Shown: piece after piece, positions 6,401 to 14,464 of the stretch
Position numbering within the stretch: the first letter of the stretch is position 1
How the letters are laid out: every line of letters begins with the position of its first letter
Assembly (NCBI GenBank): GCA_964437735.1
Contig: CAYTID010000042.1
Coordinates: forward strand, 1-19,634
Direction of reading: 5' to 3'
Source of the DNA: CAYTID01 sp964437735
Lineage (GTDB): Bacteria; Bacteroidota; Ignavibacteria; UBA10030; BY39
DNA: 19,634 nucleotides
Made by a program: the position numbers and the translations under genes
The notes under the pieces: generated by a model
What the model saw: only the letters and a program-made list of their open reading frames with translations
What the model was told of the DNA's origin: nothing
Databases searched by the model: none

Positions 6401-7736
6401 CCAGGGATTTGGAATTTTGGTTGTAGACGATGAAAGGATTGTACGTGAATCGCTTTATAAATGGTTTTTGGAAGACGGATATAGAGTTTCAACAGCGGAA
6501 AATGCCGCTGAGGCATTAAAGAAATTGCAAAAGGAATCCTTCGACCTGGCATTCGTTGACATAAAAATGCCGGGTATGGATGGATTGGAATTACAACGCC
6601 GGTTGAAGGATATTGATAAATCATTAACGGTTGTTATAATTACTGCATTTGCATCGGTAGAGTCAGCTGTTCAGGCGTTGAAAGAAGGCGCTTATGATTA
6701 TGTAACTAAGCCCATCGATCCGGACGAATTGTCGCATATTGTTAATAATATTATGAACCAGAAAAAAATTATAGTTGAAAATATTCATCTAAAACAAAAA
6801 ATAGACGAACTAACACAATTCGATGAAATAGTGGGTGAAAGTCCACAAATCAAAAAAGTATTTGAGCTGATTTCAACAGTTGCAAAAACTGATACAACTG
6901 TTTTAATAAGGGGTGAAAGCGGAACGGGTAAAGAATTGGTAGCCCGAGCGATTCATGCTCATAGTTCGAGAAAATATTTTCCGATAATTCCGGAAAATTG
7001 CGGAGCGCTTCACGATAATTTATTAGAGAGCGAACTTTTCGGACACGAAAAAGGCGCCTTCACAGGGGCTCAATATAGGAGAAAAGGGAAATTCGAAATG
7101 GCAGACGGAGGAACCATTTTCTTTGATGAAATAGGTAATATCAGCGAAAAACTTCAGGTAGATTTACTCCGTGTGCTGGAAACAAAACAATTTACACGGT
7201 TAGGGGGCGAACAAATAATTAATGTTGACGTGCGAGTAATTTGTGCCACTAACAGAGATTTAGAATTAGCAGTTAAAGAAGGGAAATTCCGTGAAGATTT
7301 GTATTACAGGCTGAACGTTTTTACAATTTTCCTGCCTCCGCTTCGTGAGAGACGAAGTGATATTCCTTTGCTTGTACAACATTTTGTAAAAAAGTTTTCA
7401 CAAATTATGAACAAACCTATCTTCCAGGTTGAATCCGACGCAATGGATGTGATGGTTCGTTATGATTGGCCCGGGAATATCAGAGAACTGGCTAATGCGA
7501 TTGAACGTGCTATGGTAGTCGGTGTGCCGCCAACGATTCGTACTGAGGACCTTCCGTTTCAATTAACAAATGGCAACGAGAATAGGGCAAACGGTGAAAC
7601 GCTTGAGGATGTAGAGAGAATTCATATTTTAAAACAATTAAATAGTCATAAATGGAATATTTCCAGAACAGCCGAAGCATTAAAGATTGATCGAGCAACA
7701 CTGTATAATAAAATCAATAAATATAAGCTGCGTTGA
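6393..7736 (+). CDS. NtrC-family sigma-54-dependent response regulator
   Basis: A transcription activator of 447 residues. I chose ATG 6393 because AAGGAG lies six bases upstream; an in-frame ATG at 6378 has no such site. The receiver domain has Asp12/Asp13, the phosphoacceptor Asp56 (FVDIKMPGMDG), Thr84 and Lys106. The AAA+ domain has Walker A GESGTGKE (174-181), the sigma-54 contact loop GAFTGA (221-226) and Walker B TIFFDE (241-246). The C terminus is a Fis-type helix-turn-helix (NISRTAEALKIDRATLYNKI). All catalytic elements are intact. It is co-transcribed with the heme-motif kinase and presumably phosphorylated by it. A candidate target is the sigma-54-like promoter with dyads upstream of 1172. 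Others may lie outside the window. Confidence 0.95.
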   Translation: MDNQGFGILVVDDERIVRESLYKWFLEDGYRVSTAENAAEALKKLQKESFDLAFVDIKMPGMDGLELQRRLKDIDKSLTVVIITAFASVESAVQALKEGAYDYVTKPIDPDELSHIVNNIMNQKKIIVENIHLKQKIDELTQFDEIVGESPQIKKVFELISTVAKTDTTVLIRGESGTGKELVARAIHAHSSRKYFPIIPENCGALHDNLLESELFGHEKGAFTGAQYRRKGKFEMADGGTIFFDEIGNISEKLQVDLLRVLETKQFTRLGGEQIINVDVRVICATNRDLELAVKEGKFREDLYYRLNVFTIFLPPLRERRSDIPLLVQHFVKKFSQIMNKPIFQVESDAMDVMVRYDWPGNIRELANAIERAMVVGVPPTIRTEDLPFQLTNGNENRANGETLEDVERIHILKQLNSHKWNISRTAEALKIDRATLYNKINKYKLR

Positions 7737-7739
7737 TAA

Positions 7740-8267
7740 ATGTTAATTGAAATTTTGGGCGCTCGATATTGCCATAAGTTAAATATCCGCGAAATTAGCA
7801 ATTCTGTAAGCCAAACGTTTTCTGTTAAAGTTGTTTTCCGGGATATTATTTTAGATTTTGGACTCACCTTCGATGATCATCGATTTCAGTATAATTCCTC
7901 AATAATTTTAAGTTTAATAAAAAACCACAATTTAATTAATCCCGATTCAAAAACCATTGTTCTGACTGACCTTGATTTGTTTGTCCCAATTTTGACATAT
8001 GTATTTGGCGAAGCAGAATTTAAAGGCAACACTGCCGTTGTTTCGTCACATCGGCTTCATCCTGAGTACTACGGATTACCCCGTAACGATAAAATTTTGC
8101 AAGAAAGAACTGAAAAAGAATTAATACACGAATTGGGTCATACATTTGGGCTGATTCATTGTCCTGATGATACATGTGTTATGCATTCATCAACCTATGT
8201 TGAAGATATTGATTTAAAGGGGGTGCGATTTTGCATGTCTTGTAAAAAATATATTTTAAATATTTAG
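7740..8267 (+). CDS. amzA: Archaemetzincin-type zinc metalloprotease
   Basis: A predicted cytoplasmic metallopeptidase of 175 residues, a usual length for the family. The zinc site HELGHTFGLIH (130-140) is followed by Cys141, Cys146, Met148 and a CMSC pair (Cys165, Cys168). This is the archaemetzincin signature, where His130, His134 and His140 bind the catalytic zinc and the four cysteines bind a structural zinc. The gene starts three bases after the stop of the sigma-54 activator (TGA TAA ATG), with no clear ribosome site, which suggests translational coupling. The substrates of bacterial archaemetzincins are not known to me. Its tight linkage to the two-component system suggests a regulatory or turnover role, which is inference. 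Confidence 0.9.
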   Translation: MLIEILGARYCHKLNIREISNSVSQTFSVKVVFRDIILDFGLTFDDHRFQYNSSIILSLIKNHNLINPDSKTIVLTDLDLFVPILTYVFGEAEFKGNTAVVSSHRLHPEYYGLPRNDKILQERTEKELIHELGHTFGLIHCPDDTCVMHSSTYVEDIDLKGVRFCMSCKKYILNI

Positions 8268-8318
8268 CAACAATAAATATTTTTTATTATATTTGGTGGT
8301 CAATAATAAGGAAAAAAA

Positions 8319-9809
8319 ATGCAAAAACGTTTTCCGGATACGTTCTATAATCCAATAAGTGTCATCGGTACTGTTGTCTCAATCTTTACTGCAGTAACTT
8401 TTATTTTCTTAATTTTACTCGGTATATTTATACCCGAAACTCCCGTTTATTTTGGAATTGTAACATTTATTATTCTCCCAATAATACTAATATTTGGTTT
8501 GGCAGCAATTCTTATCGGTCTGATAATCGAAAGAAGGCGCCGATTAAAAGGGGGTGAGGTACATTATTTTATAAATGTAGATTTCAAAAATCCAAGACAT
8601 CGCAGAGGTTTTCTCATTTTCACAAGTGTCTTGATAACTTTTATGCTTGCCTCTGCTTTTGGAAGCTATCAGGCATTCGAATACACGGAATCGATAGAAT
8701 TTTGCGGAACTCTATGTCACGAAGTAATGGAACCGGAGTACGTTGCTTATCAAACATCACCGCATGCCCGTGTCAAATGTGCGGATTGCCATATAGGTTC
8801 GGGGGCAGACTGGTTTGTTAAGTCGAAACTTTCAGGTGCATATCAGGTGTACGCCGTATTAGCGAATAATTATCCCAGACCGATACCGACTCCGATTAAA
8901 AATCTCCGTCCGGCACAGGAAACTTGTGAGAAATGCCACTGGCCTCAATATTTTTTCAGCGAAAAAAAACGACAAAAAACTTATTATAAAAAAGATGAAA
9001 AAAATACGCCATGGACAGTTTCATTGTTGATGAAAATAGGTGGGGGATCCCCGGATATGGGACCAACTGCCGGAATACACTGGCACATGAATATTATGCA
9101 GGATATCGTCTATGTTGCGAGCGACCCGGCACGTCAGGAAATTCCGTATGTTAAAACTGTCGATCATCAAGGGAATATTACTGAATATTTTTCGACTGAC
9201 AATCCATTGAGTCATGATGAAGTTAACAAGATGGAAAAATTTAAAATGGATTGTATAGATTGCCACAACCGACCCTCACATGTTTACAAAGCTCCTACGA
9301 AATCTCTTGACCTAGCACTTTATTTAGGGCGGATTGATCCCACGCTTCCTTACATAAAATCTATTTCCGTCGATGCTCTCTCCTATAATTATTCTTCTAC
9401 GCAAACAGCTTTGGACAGTATACGTTATATAGTTGAAAATTACTACGGGACAAATTATCAGGAGATTGCTAAAAAGAAAGAAACCGAAATTAAAGAGGCA
9501 GTTTTGGAAGTACAAAAGATATATAAACGAAATATTTTTCCCACAATGGGAGTATCGTGGCGAGCATACCCGGAGAACATTGACCACATGACGAATGCCG
9601 GGTGTTTCAGGTGTCACAACGGAAAACTTGTGAGTCCTTTGGGTAAAACAATTACTAAGGATTGTAATAGTTGTCACACAATATTATATCAAGGATCGGA
9701 ATTAAATCCTAAAACTTTAACAACAACAGGATTCGAATTCATTCATCCTGAAGATATTGGAGACGAATGGAAAACAACTAACTGCAATGAATGTCATACT
9801 GGAGAATGA
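8319..9809 (+). CDS. Membrane-bound heptaheme cytochrome c (NapC/NirT-like region)
   Basis: A protein of 496 residues with three predicted membrane segments near the N terminus (about 13-38, 44-70 and 97-118) and a large periplasmic heme domain. Heme motifs: CGTLCH (129-134, an unusual CX3CH), then CADCH (154-158), CEKCH (203-207), CIDCH (312-316), and CFRCH, CNSCH and CNECH near the C terminus, for seven hemes if the first is loaded. The stretch after the first motif (EVMEPEYVAY, SPHARVKCADCH) resembles the quinol-dehydrogenase NapC/NirT/NrfH family and its multiheme relatives. It opens the bc-complex cluster: its stop overlaps the candidate starts of the Rieske gene. It probably takes electrons from the Rieske/b pair in place of a cytochrome c1 or f. 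The ribosome site is AAGGAAAA. Confidence 0.88.
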   Translation: MQKRFPDTFYNPISVIGTVVSIFTAVTFIFLILLGIFIPETPVYFGIVTFIILPIILIFGLAAILIGLIIERRRRLKGGEVHYFINVDFKNPRHRRGFLIFTSVLITFMLASAFGSYQAFEYTESIEFCGTLCHEVMEPEYVAYQTSPHARVKCADCHIGSGADWFVKSKLSGAYQVYAVLANNYPRPIPTPIKNLRPAQETCEKCHWPQYFFSEKKRQKTYYKKDEKNTPWTVSLLMKIGGGSPDMGPTAGIHWHMNIMQDIVYVASDPARQEIPYVKTVDHQGNITEYFSTDNPLSHDEVNKMEKFKMDCIDCHNRPSHVYKAPTKSLDLALYLGRIDPTLPYIKSISVDALSYNYSSTQTALDSIRYIVENYYGTNYQEIAKKKETEIKEAVLEVQKIYKRNIFPTMGVSWRAYPENIDHMTNAGCFRCHNGKLVSPLGKTITKDCNSCHTILYQGSELNPKTLTTTGFEFIHPEDIGDEWKTTNCNECHTGE

Positions 9810-10258
9810 TGAATATGGAAGATAATAAAAATGAAAAAAGACGGGATTTTTTAAAATGGATGCTCGGAGGTAGTATAGTTGCATTTTTTGGATCAATAAT
9901 TTATCCTGTTTTTTCGTACTTAAAACCTCCCAAATCAGCAAATGTGAAAATATCTTCAGTGAAATTAGGGAAAATTGACGACTTCCCCAAGGAGAGTGGG
10001 ACAATCTTTAAATTCGGAAATAAACCCGGTATTTTAATTAGGAACAAAGAAGGAGATGTGAGAGCATTTGGCGCTACATGTACACATCTGGATTGTACAG
10101 TCCAATATCGTCATGATCTGGGAGTTATTTGGTGTGCATGTCATAACGGACAATTCGATTTAAATGGTAGAAATATTTCAGGACCACCTCCTAAGCCACT
10201 CGAAGCATTTAATGTCATTATTCAAAATGACGAAATATTAGTGAACCGTTCGAGTTAG
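9809..10258 (+). CDS. Rieske [2Fe-2S] protein of a bc complex
   Basis: About 149 residues. The twin-arginine motif KRRDFLKW followed by a hydrophobic helix marks a Tat-exported, membrane-anchored protein. The cluster ligands are complete: CTHLDC and CACHNGQFD supply two Cys, two His and the disulfide pair. It shuttles electrons from quinol oxidised at the cytochrome b Qo site to a c-type cytochrome. The start is uncertain: ATGs at 9806, 9809 and 9815 are all in frame behind GGAG (9801-9804). I chose 9809; 9815 has a longer spacing and is equally possible. The gene overlaps the 7-heme cytochrome gene and is followed without a gap by cytochrome b (TAGTG junction), so the three are translated together. 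Confidence 0.92.
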   Translation: MNMEDNKNEKRRDFLKWMLGGSIVAFFGSIIYPVFSYLKPPKSANVKISSVKLGKIDDFPKESGTIFKFGNKPGILIRNKEGDVRAFGATCTHLDCTVQYRHDLGVIWCACHNGQFDLNGRNISGPPPKPLEAFNVIIQNDEILVNRSS

Positions 10259-11352
10259 TGAAAATTATGAAAAATAACTTAATGAAAAATGTTTATAATT
10301 GGTTCGACGAAAGAATTCAATTTAAAGATATAATTGAATTTGCAGGGAAAAAATATGTTCCTGTTCATCAACATTCAGTTTGGTATTATTTCGGAGGGAT
10401 ATCTTTATTTTTGTTTATTATACAGGTAATTACCGGAATATTATTACTCCTTTATTACAAGGGGAGTGAGGATTTAGCATTCGAGAGTATGCAATTTATT
10501 GTAACAAAAGTTGAATTCGGGTGGTTAATCAGGTCTGTTCACAGCTGGTCGGCAAATCTTATGATATTAGCGGCTTTCATACATATGTTCAGTGTGTTTT
10601 TCACAAAAGCTTATCGCAAACCACGTGAANNNNNNNNNNGGGTTACCGGTATGCTATTATTGTTATTGGCTATGGGTTTTGGATTCAGTGGCTATCTGCT
10701 TCCATGGAATGAATTGGCATTTTTTGCAACTAAAGTAGGGACAGAAATTGCAGGTGCAGTTCCGCTAATCGGTAAGCCTATTATGTACTTCCTTCGTGGC
10801 GGGGAAGATGTAACTGGTGCAACTCTCTCAAGGTTTTTCGGTTTTCATGTTGCCTTCATGCCGGCAATCTTTACAGTTATACTCGGTATACACTTAATAC
10901 TTGTCCAAAGGCAGGGGATGAGTGAACCGATGGAGTACGACCTCAAGCCTGAAGTTGAAAATAAACGACTGCCATTTTTCCCGAATTTTATTTTAAGAGA
11001 TTTGCTATTTTGGTTAATAGTATTGAATATTTTAACGTTGTTAGCTGTGTTTTTTCCGTGGGATTTAGGTCATAAAGCAGACCCTTTTGCTCCGGCTCCA
11101 GCAGGGATCAAACCTGAATGGTATTTCATGTTTATGTTTCAAACCTTAAAATATATACCAGCTGAAATTTTGTTCATTGAGGGAGAAATTATCGGCGTAT
11201 TACTTTTTGGAATTGCAGGGGTGTTATGGACGTTAGTTCCATTCTGGGATAGGAAGACCGTCCGTGGACAAAAGAACAGATTGATAAACTATATTGGAAT
11301 TTTTGTTATAGCTTATATAATTATTTTCACAATAATTGGTTGGCTTGTATAA
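10258..11352 (+). CDS. Cytochrome b of a bc-type quinol oxidase complex (contains N gap)
   Basis: A protein of about 364 residues that fuses the b6-like four-helix core with a subunit IV-like C-terminal part. Heme-ligand histidines sit in RSVHSW and AAFIHMF on one helix and in FFGFHVAF and LGIHLIL on another, the usual 14-residue pairs. GYLLPW and the Qo-site PEWY motif (GIKPEWYF) are present. It oxidises menaquinol with the Rieske partner. The frame begins with GTG at 10258, overlapping the Rieske stop; an ATG at 10267 is an alternative. No separate c1 or cytochrome f gene follows; multiheme cytochromes flank the pair instead. A 10-base N run breaks the PRE..W.VTG motif but keeps the frame. 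Confidence 0.93.
   Translation: MKIMKNNLMKNVYNWFDERIQFKDIIEFAGKKYVPVHQHSVWYYFGGISLFLFIIQVITGILLLLYYKGSEDLAFESMQFIVTKVEFGWLIRSVHSWSANLMILAAFIHMFSVFFTKAYRKPREXXXXVTGMLLLLLAMGFGFSGYLLPWNELAFFATKVGTEIAGAVPLIGKPIMYFLRGGEDVTGATLSRFFGFHVAFMPAIFTVILGIHLILVQRQGMSEPMEYDLKPEVENKRLPFFPNFILRDLLFWLIVLNILTLLAVFFPWDLGHKADPFAPAPAGIKPEWYFMFMFQTLKYIPAEILFIEGEIIGVLLFGIAGVLWTLVPFWDRKTVRGQKNRLINYIGIFVIAYIIIFTIIGWLV
10630..10639. other. Assembly gap of 10 N inside cytochrome b
   Basis: Ten N bases replace codons in the conserved PRE-x-x-W-VTG stretch. The base pair GG just after the gap fits TGG (Trp). Relatives normally have two residues between PRE and W, but the gap leaves room for three. The true missing sequence is therefore probably seven bases, and ten is a placeholder. 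Confidence 0.95.
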
Positions 11353-11371
11353 AATTAGAATGGATGATAAA

Positions 11372-12838
11372 ATGAAATTTAAAAGAATTATCTCTCTGTT
11401 ATTTTTAATATTTGTTATCAGCGGGGCTTTTGTTTTTGCTCAATCAAAAAATGACCAGTGTTTTATTTGTCATTCACAGCTAGGTGATACAAAAGCTGCT
11501 CAATACAAAAAAGATATTCATTATCTCAAGGGAGTTAGTTGTGCAGGATGCCATGGAGGAAATGAAAAATCTGACGATATGGAAAAATCAATGAACAAAG
11601 ATGCAGGATTCATCGGTGTTCCGAAAGGTGATAAAATATCGGAACAATGTTCAAATTGTCATAGCTCGCTCGATGAAATGAAGAAATACGGATCCTTGAT
11701 TAAAACTGATCAATTTAATAAAATGAAAATAAGCTCACATGGACAAATGAACATAAAAGGAACAGAGCGAATTGCACAATGTATAACATGCCATAATTCA
11801 CACGGAATTGTAAGTGTAAAAAATCCCGGATCTCCCGTTTATCCAACAAATATTGTAAAAACATGTACAAAATGTCATTCGGATAAAGCCCTCATGAAAC
11901 AATACAATCCCGCGATACCCACTTCACAAAAAGAAGATTATTACACCAGTCGGCATGGGATCGCCAATCAAAAAGGGGATATAAAAACTGCGCATTGTGC
12001 AAGCTGCCATGGAAGCCATGATATTTTTACAGCCAAAGATCTAAGATCGCACGTTTATCCGACGAACTTACCGGAAGTTTGTGCGACTTGTCATAGTAAT
12101 ACAGAATACATGAAGACATACCAACTTCCAACGAATCAACTCGAAAAATATACCAAAAGCGTTCACGGAATAGCTCTGCTAAAAAAAGGAGATACAGGTT
12201 CTCCATCTTGTAATTCATGTCATGGCAATCATGCCGCGACGCCTCCCGGAATTGAATCTATCTCAAAAGTTTGCGGTACCTGCCATGTACTAAATGCCGG
12301 TTTGTTTGCATCTAGCCCACATAAGCAAGCATTTGACAAGAAGAGACTTCCTGAATGTGAAACCTGTCACGGACATCACGAAATTATTACTGCGACAGAT
12401 GTTTTATTAGGTGTTAGTGAAGGTTCACTGTGCAGGCAGTGTCATGGTGAGAATCCTGAGTCAATTGCTTTTATTACAGCGAAAACTATGAGATCGTTCC
12501 GGGATAGTTTAGTACATGAAGAAAAATCTGTTTTATCATCATTAACAGAAGCTGAACAAAAGGGAATTGAAATTTCCGACGCAAAATATAAATTCAGAGA
12601 TGCGCGTCAGGCATTAATGGAATCCAGAACGATGGTTCATTCGTTTGACCTCGCTAAATATACCGAAATTATTGGGAAAGGATTATCCGTAACAACGAGT
12701 GTAGGTGAGGAAGTTAACAATGCGGTCGAAGAATTTTATTTCAGGAGGTGGGGTTTCGGTGTCTCAACTTTGATTATAACAGTTCTTGCTGTATCGCTAT
12801 TTCTATATATCCGACGAATTGAACAAAGAAAAAAATAA
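11372..12838 (+). CDS. Undecaheme cytochrome c with C-terminal membrane anchor
   Basis: A protein of 488 residues. I chose the ATG at 11372 because it opens a clean signal peptide (MKFKRIISLLFLIF..FVFAQ); upstream in-frame TTG 11336 and ATG 11360 would lengthen it. Eleven CXXCH motifs are present: CFICH, CAGCH, CSNCH, CITCH, CTKCH, CASCH, CATCH, CNSCH, CGTCH, CETCH and CRQCH. The middle contains about three imperfect repeats of 70-72 residues, each opening with S-x-HG. A helical stretch without hemes follows, then a membrane segment and a basic tail (FGVSTLIITVLAVSLFLYIRR). It starts 20 bases after cytochrome b and most likely receives electrons from the Rieske/b pair on the periplasmic side of the inner membrane, then hands them to soluble carriers. 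Confidence 0.9.
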   Translation: MKFKRIISLLFLIFVISGAFVFAQSKNDQCFICHSQLGDTKAAQYKKDIHYLKGVSCAGCHGGNEKSDDMEKSMNKDAGFIGVPKGDKISEQCSNCHSSLDEMKKYGSLIKTDQFNKMKISSHGQMNIKGTERIAQCITCHNSHGIVSVKNPGSPVYPTNIVKTCTKCHSDKALMKQYNPAIPTSQKEDYYTSRHGIANQKGDIKTAHCASCHGSHDIFTAKDLRSHVYPTNLPEVCATCHSNTEYMKTYQLPTNQLEKYTKSVHGIALLKKGDTGSPSCNSCHGNHAATPPGIESISKVCGTCHVLNAGLFASSPHKQAFDKKRLPECETCHGHHEIITATDVLLGVSEGSLCRQCHGENPESIAFITAKTMRSFRDSLVHEEKSVLSSLTEAEQKGIEISDAKYKFRDARQALMESRTMVHSFDLAKYTEIIGKGLSVTTSVGEEVNNAVEEFYFRRWGFGVSTLIITVLAVSLFLYIRRIEQRKK

Positions 12839-12962
12839 TTAATATAATACATCCGGATTCGTTAATGGAAAAAGCGTTTTCTAAAGTCAACCTTAATAAA
12901 AGGAGATTTTTTTAATTGTTTCTCAAAACCTCCGAAGAATCCATTATATAAAGTATTCATTC

Positions 12963-13042
12963 AAGAAGGTTTCTGTAATCGGATATGAATCTGACGTAGC
13001 ATATTGTCTTATTGTTATCAGATTTGTACGTCCAACCTTCTT
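12963..13042. repeat. Nested inverted repeats, possible structured RNA or operator
   Basis: Three perfect arm pairs are nested: AAGAAGGTT (12963-12971) with AACCTTCTT (13034-13042); GACGTA (12993-12998) with TACGTC (13027-13032); and AATCTGA (12988-12994) with TCAGATT (13018-13024). The last two share bases 12993-12994, so they are alternative pairings. There is no T tract after the outer stem, which argues against a simple terminator. Confidence 0.45.
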
Positions 13043-13072
13043 ATCACAAGGATTAAAAAGATTAGATTTTAC

Positions 13073-13101
13073 TTGAAATTATCGTCAAATTTTAATAAAT
13101 T
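13073..13101 (+). promoter_or_regulatory. Possible promoter of the porin-cytochrome operon
   Basis: TTGAAA (13073-13078), 17 bases, TAAATT (13096-13101) is a moderate sigma-70-type match, about 60 bases upstream of the porin start codon. In DNA this AT-rich such matches are common, so this is only a candidate. Confidence 0.3.
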
Positions 13102-13163
13102 TATGGGAATTTAAATCAATCTTTATTTATTAATTTTTTCGTATTTTCTTGAAGGAAAACTAT

Positions 13164-14453
13164 ATGAAAAAAAATTACATCTTCATTCCGCTTATTTTAT
13201 TTTTGTTTTCGGATTTTTCTTCTGCTCAAATTGTCAATGGAAGGCTAACAACGAGTTTTTATACTTTCGAAAAATATGAGGGAGTAAATTCTTCCGACAA
13301 ATATCTACGCGGAATTCAATCTATGCAGTTCGACTTTACAAAAAATGATATCTCAATTAGTACGATGCTTCAAGGTTCGACTGATATCATGGGGGAGACT
13401 AACGAAACATATACTTTGCGGATGTATAATTTATCACTCAAGTGGCGGAATATCGGCAAAATTATTGACCTGAACGCCGGGCGACATTCAATTTATGCAG
13501 GTGTTGGTAATGGATTGATTGATGGCGGCACTGTAAAACTAAAATTGTTTAATAATAAACTTGTTTTTACCGCCTATGGCGGGGCAAATGTAAATCCTAA
13601 TTTAGAAATTAAGGTTTCTAAAAATATTGACCAAAATTATTTATATGGCGGACAAATGGTGACGTCGTTCATTAAGGATCTAAGAGTGGGCATCAGTTAT
13701 ATGAATCGTCATCGTGAACGTGATTCTTATACTGCCATTCGCGGAGACTCGATTGGAATCCCTTATCAGAAACTGATAGTAATTGATTCACCGGTAGAGC
13801 AATTCACGAGCGCTGATGTAAATTATTTTTACAAATCTTATGGATCTGTTTATGCCCGTTATGATTACAATATAAATTTTGCGAAAACTTCAAGGATACA
13901 ATTCAGCGGTCGGGCAAACATTACAAGTAAAATCTTGGTGATGGGAGATTACATATATCGGGAACCGAGGATTGGTTATAATTCAATCTTTCATGTTTTC
14001 AGCCACGGTAATACGAACGAAATTGAAGGTGGTTTAGAATATGCTTATAAGCCAACTTTACGTTTATTCGGAAGATTTGCTCAAATAGAATATAATAATG
14101 AGAATTCACAACGATTTACGGTTGGATTGAATGCCGAGTATGGAAATTTGGTTTACTCCGGAAATACCGGTTATGCAGGGGAGTTAAATTCAGTATCTGC
14201 TCAACTCTACTATCCGCTATTCAACAGGGCTTTGATTCCGACTGTCGGCTTCTCGCGCGCATCTTATAAACTCAATACAAATGACGATAAACTTGAAAGT
14301 TTCACCGGGCTCATCGGAGCTGCTTTTAAAACAAGCGATTCGTTCTATATAGATACCCAAATACAATGGTTAAATAATAAAATATATAAAAACGATTTAC
14401 GACTCTTCCTCAAACTGAATTACTGGTTCAGTCTTAATTTTAATATTTTATAA
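13164..14453 (+). CDS. Outer-membrane beta-barrel, candidate porin of a porin-cytochrome conduit
   Basis: A protein of 429 residues. The ATG at 13164 is preceded by AAGGA at seven bases and opens a signal peptide (MKKNYIFIPLILFLF..SSAQ); the frame could start at TTG 13149 but that is less likely. After the signal the sequence is a series of alternating polar and aromatic or hydrophobic strands with short turns (for example GRLTTSFYTF, FYIDTQIQWL, LRLFLKLNYWFSL), with few helices and no heme motif, as in outer-membrane barrels. The size is near that of Geobacter OmbB-type porins and smaller than MtrB. It is followed 11 bases later by a 14-heme cytochrome and then a lipoprotein cytochrome. That order suggests a sheath holding a multiheme wire across the outer membrane. 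No family was recognised by sequence. Confidence 0.75.
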   Translation: MKKNYIFIPLILFLFSDFSSAQIVNGRLTTSFYTFEKYEGVNSSDKYLRGIQSMQFDFTKNDISISTMLQGSTDIMGETNETYTLRMYNLSLKWRNIGKIIDLNAGRHSIYAGVGNGLIDGGTVKLKLFNNKLVFTAYGGANVNPNLEIKVSKNIDQNYLYGGQMVTSFIKDLRVGISYMNRHRERDSYTAIRGDSIGIPYQKLIVIDSPVEQFTSADVNYFYKSYGSVYARYDYNINFAKTSRIQFSGRANITSKILVMGDYIYREPRIGYNSIFHVFSHGNTNEIEGGLEYAYKPTLRLFGRFAQIEYNNENSQRFTVGLNAEYGNLVYSGNTGYAGELNSVSAQLYYPLFNRALIPTVGFSRASYKLNTNDDKLESFTGLIGAAFKTSDSFYIDTQIQWLNNKIYKNDLRLFLKLNYWFSLNFNIL

Positions 14454-14464
14454 AGGAAATATTT

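Larger units (their letters stand above)
12839..13163. other. Intergenic region between the bc cluster and the porin-cytochrome cluster
   Basis: A non-coding stretch of 325 bases. It contains a ribosome-site-like AAAAGGAGAT at about 12898-12907 with only an 11-codon TTG-start frame behind it, nested inverted repeats at 12963-13042 and a promoter-like pair at 13073-13101. I see no tRNA or known riboswitch motif and no clear terminator for the upstream gene. Confidence 0.6.

Noticed and set aside
8251..8290. AAATATTT ... AAATATTTTTT hairpin after amzA as a terminator
   Set aside because: The stem is A/T only and each arm is self-complementary; it would be unstable, and such patterns are frequent in this AT-rich DNA.
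12898..12945. Ribosome-site-like AAAAGGAGAT followed by a TTG-start frame of 11 codons
   Set aside because: Too short and without any further support to call a leader peptide.
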